Assembly: GCA_031285105.1 (NCBI GenBank)
Contig: JAITWV010000280.1
Coordinates: 1 to 6,173, forward strand
Length of the DNA: 6,173 bases
Direction: 5' to 3'
Origin: Streptococcaceae bacterium
GTDB lineage: Bacteria; Bacillota; Bacilli; Lactobacillales; Streptococcaceae
This document shows, piece by piece, positions 3,788-6,173 of this stretch. Numbering within the stretch: position 1 is the first letter of the stretch; each line of letters starts with the position of its first letter. A model generated the notes under the pieces. It saw only the letters and a program-made list of their open reading frames with translations, searched no databases and was not told where the DNA came from. The position numbers and the translations under genes are program-made.

Positions 3788-6025
3788 ATGAATAATAAAA
3801 GTTTAAAAAACAAATTAACACAAATGATTATGGTTTCAACAATGGTTTTAGGAAGTTCAATGCCGATGTTTTCAAGTAGTGTTGAAGCAGCAAGTGTTGG
3901 GGCAACGATTGATAATCCGGGAAATGTCAGTGCAAACTCGAACAATACTGGGAATACTCCTGACTATGGCATGGCAACGGATAACGGAGGCACTCCTACT
4001 GGATGGACTGGGGTAGCAACAAGCATCGGGTTAGGTGCAGGTGGTTCATACACTTCAGGAAATATGCCAGACGTAAATGGAGCTTCTTCAGTAAAAATGA
4101 AAGCCGTAGCACCAGTATTTGATAGCAATGGGATGGCTGTTTTATCGAGTACTGATAACCCAATAAACACACCATTAACCTCTTATACAAATAATCCAGC
4201 AAACCGTGGAGCTGGTCGTAGTGCAATGGTCATGGGCGCAACTATTGATTGGAAAAGTAATTTCACTATGACCTATAATTTAAAAGGTGGAGGTGCTTAT
4301 GGGAATAATGGTGGGGGTGTCGGATTAATGTTCACTCCATTAAAGCCTAGCGACCTAGTTTCCTATATTAATGGGAATGCGGTAAACTCTCCGCTCTCAA
4401 GTTCACCTTTGCAATTAGTAGCAGGAAATGTTGGTAATTCAGGAATCGCAAACATCCCAAATTCATTTGGGATGTTTACAACGGGTGATAAATCTCAAGG
4501 ACTACAACTTGCTTTTTCAAAACAAACAGCAGCAGGTAGTACATCGAATTCTAGTTACAACGCACCTTCTGGGGCACCAACCATGTGGACAGATCCAACG
4601 ACGCCAACGAATTCATTTACTTTCGCAGCAGGTAGTGGATTTACAATGGACGCGATTACAGATGGGAATGCAATGAGCCCTGAATGGAAAAATGCAGATT
4701 ATAAAATTGACTATAATGCTTCATCCATGTTATTAACTGTTACACCCATGCAACCAGGTACAACAACCCCAATTCAAGTGGACCAATCAAAAATTGCTAC
4801 AACAAACAACGGTGGGGGTAGTTATTACACAGCCCATGGTACAGGAAAAATTGATGAAAAATTAACTTTCACCGTTCCTTCAAAATTAAAAGGAGTTCCT
4901 TATTCATTCGCTATTTCAAAAACAATGAATACTCTAACTGGTTTAGGGGTGGGGACTGGACAATATGCACCAGGAACTGGGACTGCAGGGATTACTTTCC
5001 CATCCTTCCCAAATCAGCCAGTAACAACTTCGGTTCAATTGGTGAATTACTCTATCCCAGTAGCGACAAGCAAAGTAACCGTAACCTACAAAGACACAGC
5101 AGGAGCAACAATCAAAACAACAACCCTCGGCGCAAACGTGGGAAATACCATTGGCATCAATGGGCTAGCACCAAATGCAGCTACAGACACATGGACGTTT
5201 GACCCGGCAGATATTCCAGGGTACAAACTGCAAAGTGCACCAACGGATATAACAGAAACAACCGTCGCAGCAGATGGTTCAGCGAAATTAACTTTAACTT
5301 ATTTAGCACAAGATCCAAATCTATTCAAAGAATCAAATGTAAAAATCGCGTTTCAAGCGGGTCCTTCCATCGTTGACCCATTGGACCCAGAAAACCCAGA
5401 TATTTCTAAACCATTGGACCCAACAAATCCAGATGGTTCAGTTAGACCTCCAAGTACAGGTGGTTACTTATCGATTGACTTTGCATCAGGTTTATTCTTT
5501 GGAGCGAATAATTTAAACAAAACAAAAATCTATGCACATCCTCAATTAATCAATGGTGCGGCACCAGTAGCGGATTACGCGCAAGTAACCGACCAACGTG
5601 CAGGTGCAGACAAAACAGGTTGGAATTTAAGCGTGCAAACACAAGGTCAATTTAGACGTGCAGGTGTTGACCCAAGTACTGAGGCAACAGCACCAGTCGG
5701 CGATTTCTTGACGGGGGCGACGATTAATGTTGTCAAAGCAGGAACAAAAGGATTAACTGGACAAACCGATCCAATTACTTCAAAAGCAAGCTTTACCATT
5801 AACAATAGCGCCCAAAGTATTATGAGTGCAGCTAGTGGTCAAGGGGTCGGCACATGGACTATGCACTTTGGAACAAAATCTGATTATGATACAAGTGCGG
5901 TTGGTGAAAATGACGTAGCTTCAAAATCACCCATCACTTTAGACATTCCAGCTTCCACACCGAAGAAAAGTGATAAATACTCAACGAGCTTACTTTGGAC
6001 ATTAGCAGATGTACCAGCAAACTAA
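3788..6025 (+). CDS. WxL-domain cell-surface protein with lectin-like and MucBP-like domains
   Basis: This is a complete 745-residue protein. ATG at 3788 follows GAGGAAAGG (3773-3781). Residues 1-34 form a signal peptide: basic MNNKSLKNK, hydrophobic core about 12-28, cleavage probably after VEA (34). Residues about 100-420 resemble a bacterial L-type-lectin-like domain (ATIDWKSNFTMTYNLKGGGA, then GNNGGGVGLMF and IPNSFGMFTTGDKSQG), seen in WxL and LPXTG proteins. Residues about 428-506 resemble a MucBP repeat (KVTVTYKDTAGATIKTTTLG up to AKLTLTYLAQ). A Pro/Asp linker follows, with an 11-residue repeat (PLDPENPDISK, PLDPTNPDGSV at 531-552). The WxL domain, about 553-745, has the proximal motif GWNLSV (W612, L614) and the distal motif YSTSLLWTLADVPAN at the extreme C-terminus (W737, L739). 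WxL domains bind peptidoglycan without covalent linkage. The expected role is a secreted wall-bound adhesin for glycans or host/partner ligands; the ligand is unknown. The next gene starts 14 nt after the stop, suggesting an operon. Confidence 0.92.
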   Translation: MNNKSLKNKLTQMIMVSTMVLGSSMPMFSSSVEAASVGATIDNPGNVSANSNNTGNTPDYGMATDNGGTPTGWTGVATSIGLGAGGSYTSGNMPDVNGASSVKMKAVAPVFDSNGMAVLSSTDNPINTPLTSYTNNPANRGAGRSAMVMGATIDWKSNFTMTYNLKGGGAYGNNGGGVGLMFTPLKPSDLVSYINGNAVNSPLSSSPLQLVAGNVGNSGIANIPNSFGMFTTGDKSQGLQLAFSKQTAAGSTSNSSYNAPSGAPTMWTDPTTPTNSFTFAAGSGFTMDAITDGNAMSPEWKNADYKIDYNASSMLLTVTPMQPGTTTPIQVDQSKIATTNNGGGSYYTAHGTGKIDEKLTFTVPSKLKGVPYSFAISKTMNTLTGLGVGTGQYAPGTGTAGITFPSFPNQPVTTSVQLVNYSIPVATSKVTVTYKDTAGATIKTTTLGANVGNTIGINGLAPNAATDTWTFDPADIPGYKLQSAPTDITETTVAADGSAKLTLTYLAQDPNLFKESNVKIAFQAGPSIVDPLDPENPDISKPLDPTNPDGSVRPPSTGGYLSIDFASGLFFGANNLNKTKIYAHPQLINGAAPVADYAQVTDQRAGADKTGWNLSVQTQGQFRRAGVDPSTEATAPVGDFLTGATINVVKAGTKGLTGQTDPITSKASFTINNSAQSIMSAASGQGVGTWTMHFGTKSDYDTSAVGENDVASKSPITLDIPASTPKKSDKYSTSLLWTLADVPAN

Positions 6026-6039
6026 AAGGAGCCAGATTA

Positions 6040-6173
6040 ATGAAGAAAAAATATAAATTAACCTTTTTAAGTACGGCTCTTCTCGTTGGCTTAATGGGTA
6101 CAACAACTATTTTTGCAGATACACAAATCGACACAAACAACACTTCTGCGGATGCATTTATCAATGTGACCGC
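6040..6173 (+). CDS. Secreted protein, 5' part (probably another WxL-cluster protein)
   Basis: ATG at 6040 has the ribosome binding site AAAAGGAG (6024-6031), which overlaps the stop codon of the WxL gene and suggests translational coupling. Forty-four codons are visible before the window ends. Residues 1-26 form a typical signal peptide: MKKKYK, hydrophobic LTFLSTALLVGLMGTTTIF, cleavage likely after A26 (IFA-DT). The mature start, DTQIDTNNTSADAFINVT, is Thr/Asn/Asp-rich like the beginning of small WxL-domain proteins, which often follow larger WxL genes. The rest of the domain is out of view, so the family is inferred from context. Confidence 0.8.
   Translation, partial: MKKKYKLTFLSTALLVGLMGTTTIFADTQIDTNNTSADAFINVT

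Noticed and set aside
797..4596. Shared TGGACAGATCC (WTDPTT) in the two surface genes at 797-807 and 4586-4596
   Set aside because: Eleven bases in similar Thr/Pro-rich contexts; flanking residues do not align, so chance or composition explains it.
3964..4676. Small frames on both strands inside the WxL gene
   Set aside because: All are contained in the well-supported 745-residue coding frame and show no independent signals.
5934..6164. 76-codon minus-strand frame at the right end
   Set aside because: It is antisense to the end of the WxL gene and to the signal peptide of the next gene, both strongly supported.

Overview
The window looks like chromosomal DNA from a low-GC Gram-positive bacterium of the order Lactobacillales, most likely Enterococcus or a close relative. 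The reasons are AT-rich coding, strong AGGAGG-type ribosome binding sites, a WxL cell-surface protein gene, and intergenic hairpins built on the GAGGCTGGGACAAAAC / GTTTTGTCCCAGCCTC theme that is common in enterococcal and listerial genomes. The genus is inferred from these traits and has not been tested by a search.

Layout, all genes on the + strand. (1) Positions 2-1039 hold the 3' part of a large surface protein with beta-helix (pectate-lyase-like adhesin) character, ending at a probable terminator near 1077-1129. (2) 1130-1369 is a mostly non-coding stretch with one doubtful 29-codon ORF and a perfect 10-bp inverted repeat around the next promoter and ribosome binding site. (3) 1370-1852 is an intact FMN-binding split-barrel (pyridoxamine 5'-phosphate oxidase-like) gene, followed by a very strong hairpin terminator. 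(4) 1972-2063 is an array of four 23-bp direct repeats just upstream of an AAA ATPase gene of the DUF4143 type (2126-3397), which is broken by one in-frame TAA six codons after its Walker A motif. (5) 3414-3466 is a second, slightly diverged copy of the last 12 codons of the split-barrel gene and its trailer, exactly 1600 bp after the first. It runs into a 192-bp element with 27-bp terminal inverted repeats around an internal hairpin terminator (3455-3646). (6) 3788-6025 is a complete 745-residue secreted protein with lectin-like, MucBP-like and C-terminal WxL domains, followed after 14 nt by the start of another secreted protein (6040 to the window end), probably in the same operon.

Overall, two blocks of secreted cell-wall protein genes flank a roughly 2.5-kb segment that has nothing evident to do with the surface. 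That segment carries the marks of past recombination: a duplicated gene tail, a decayed ATPase and a repeat element. The surface proteins probably act together at the cell wall, with WxL domains binding peptidoglycan non-covalently and the lectin/beta-helix parts facing outwards. The most unusual signals are the 23-bp array in front of the ATPase and the 1600-bp-spaced duplication of a gene 3' end.
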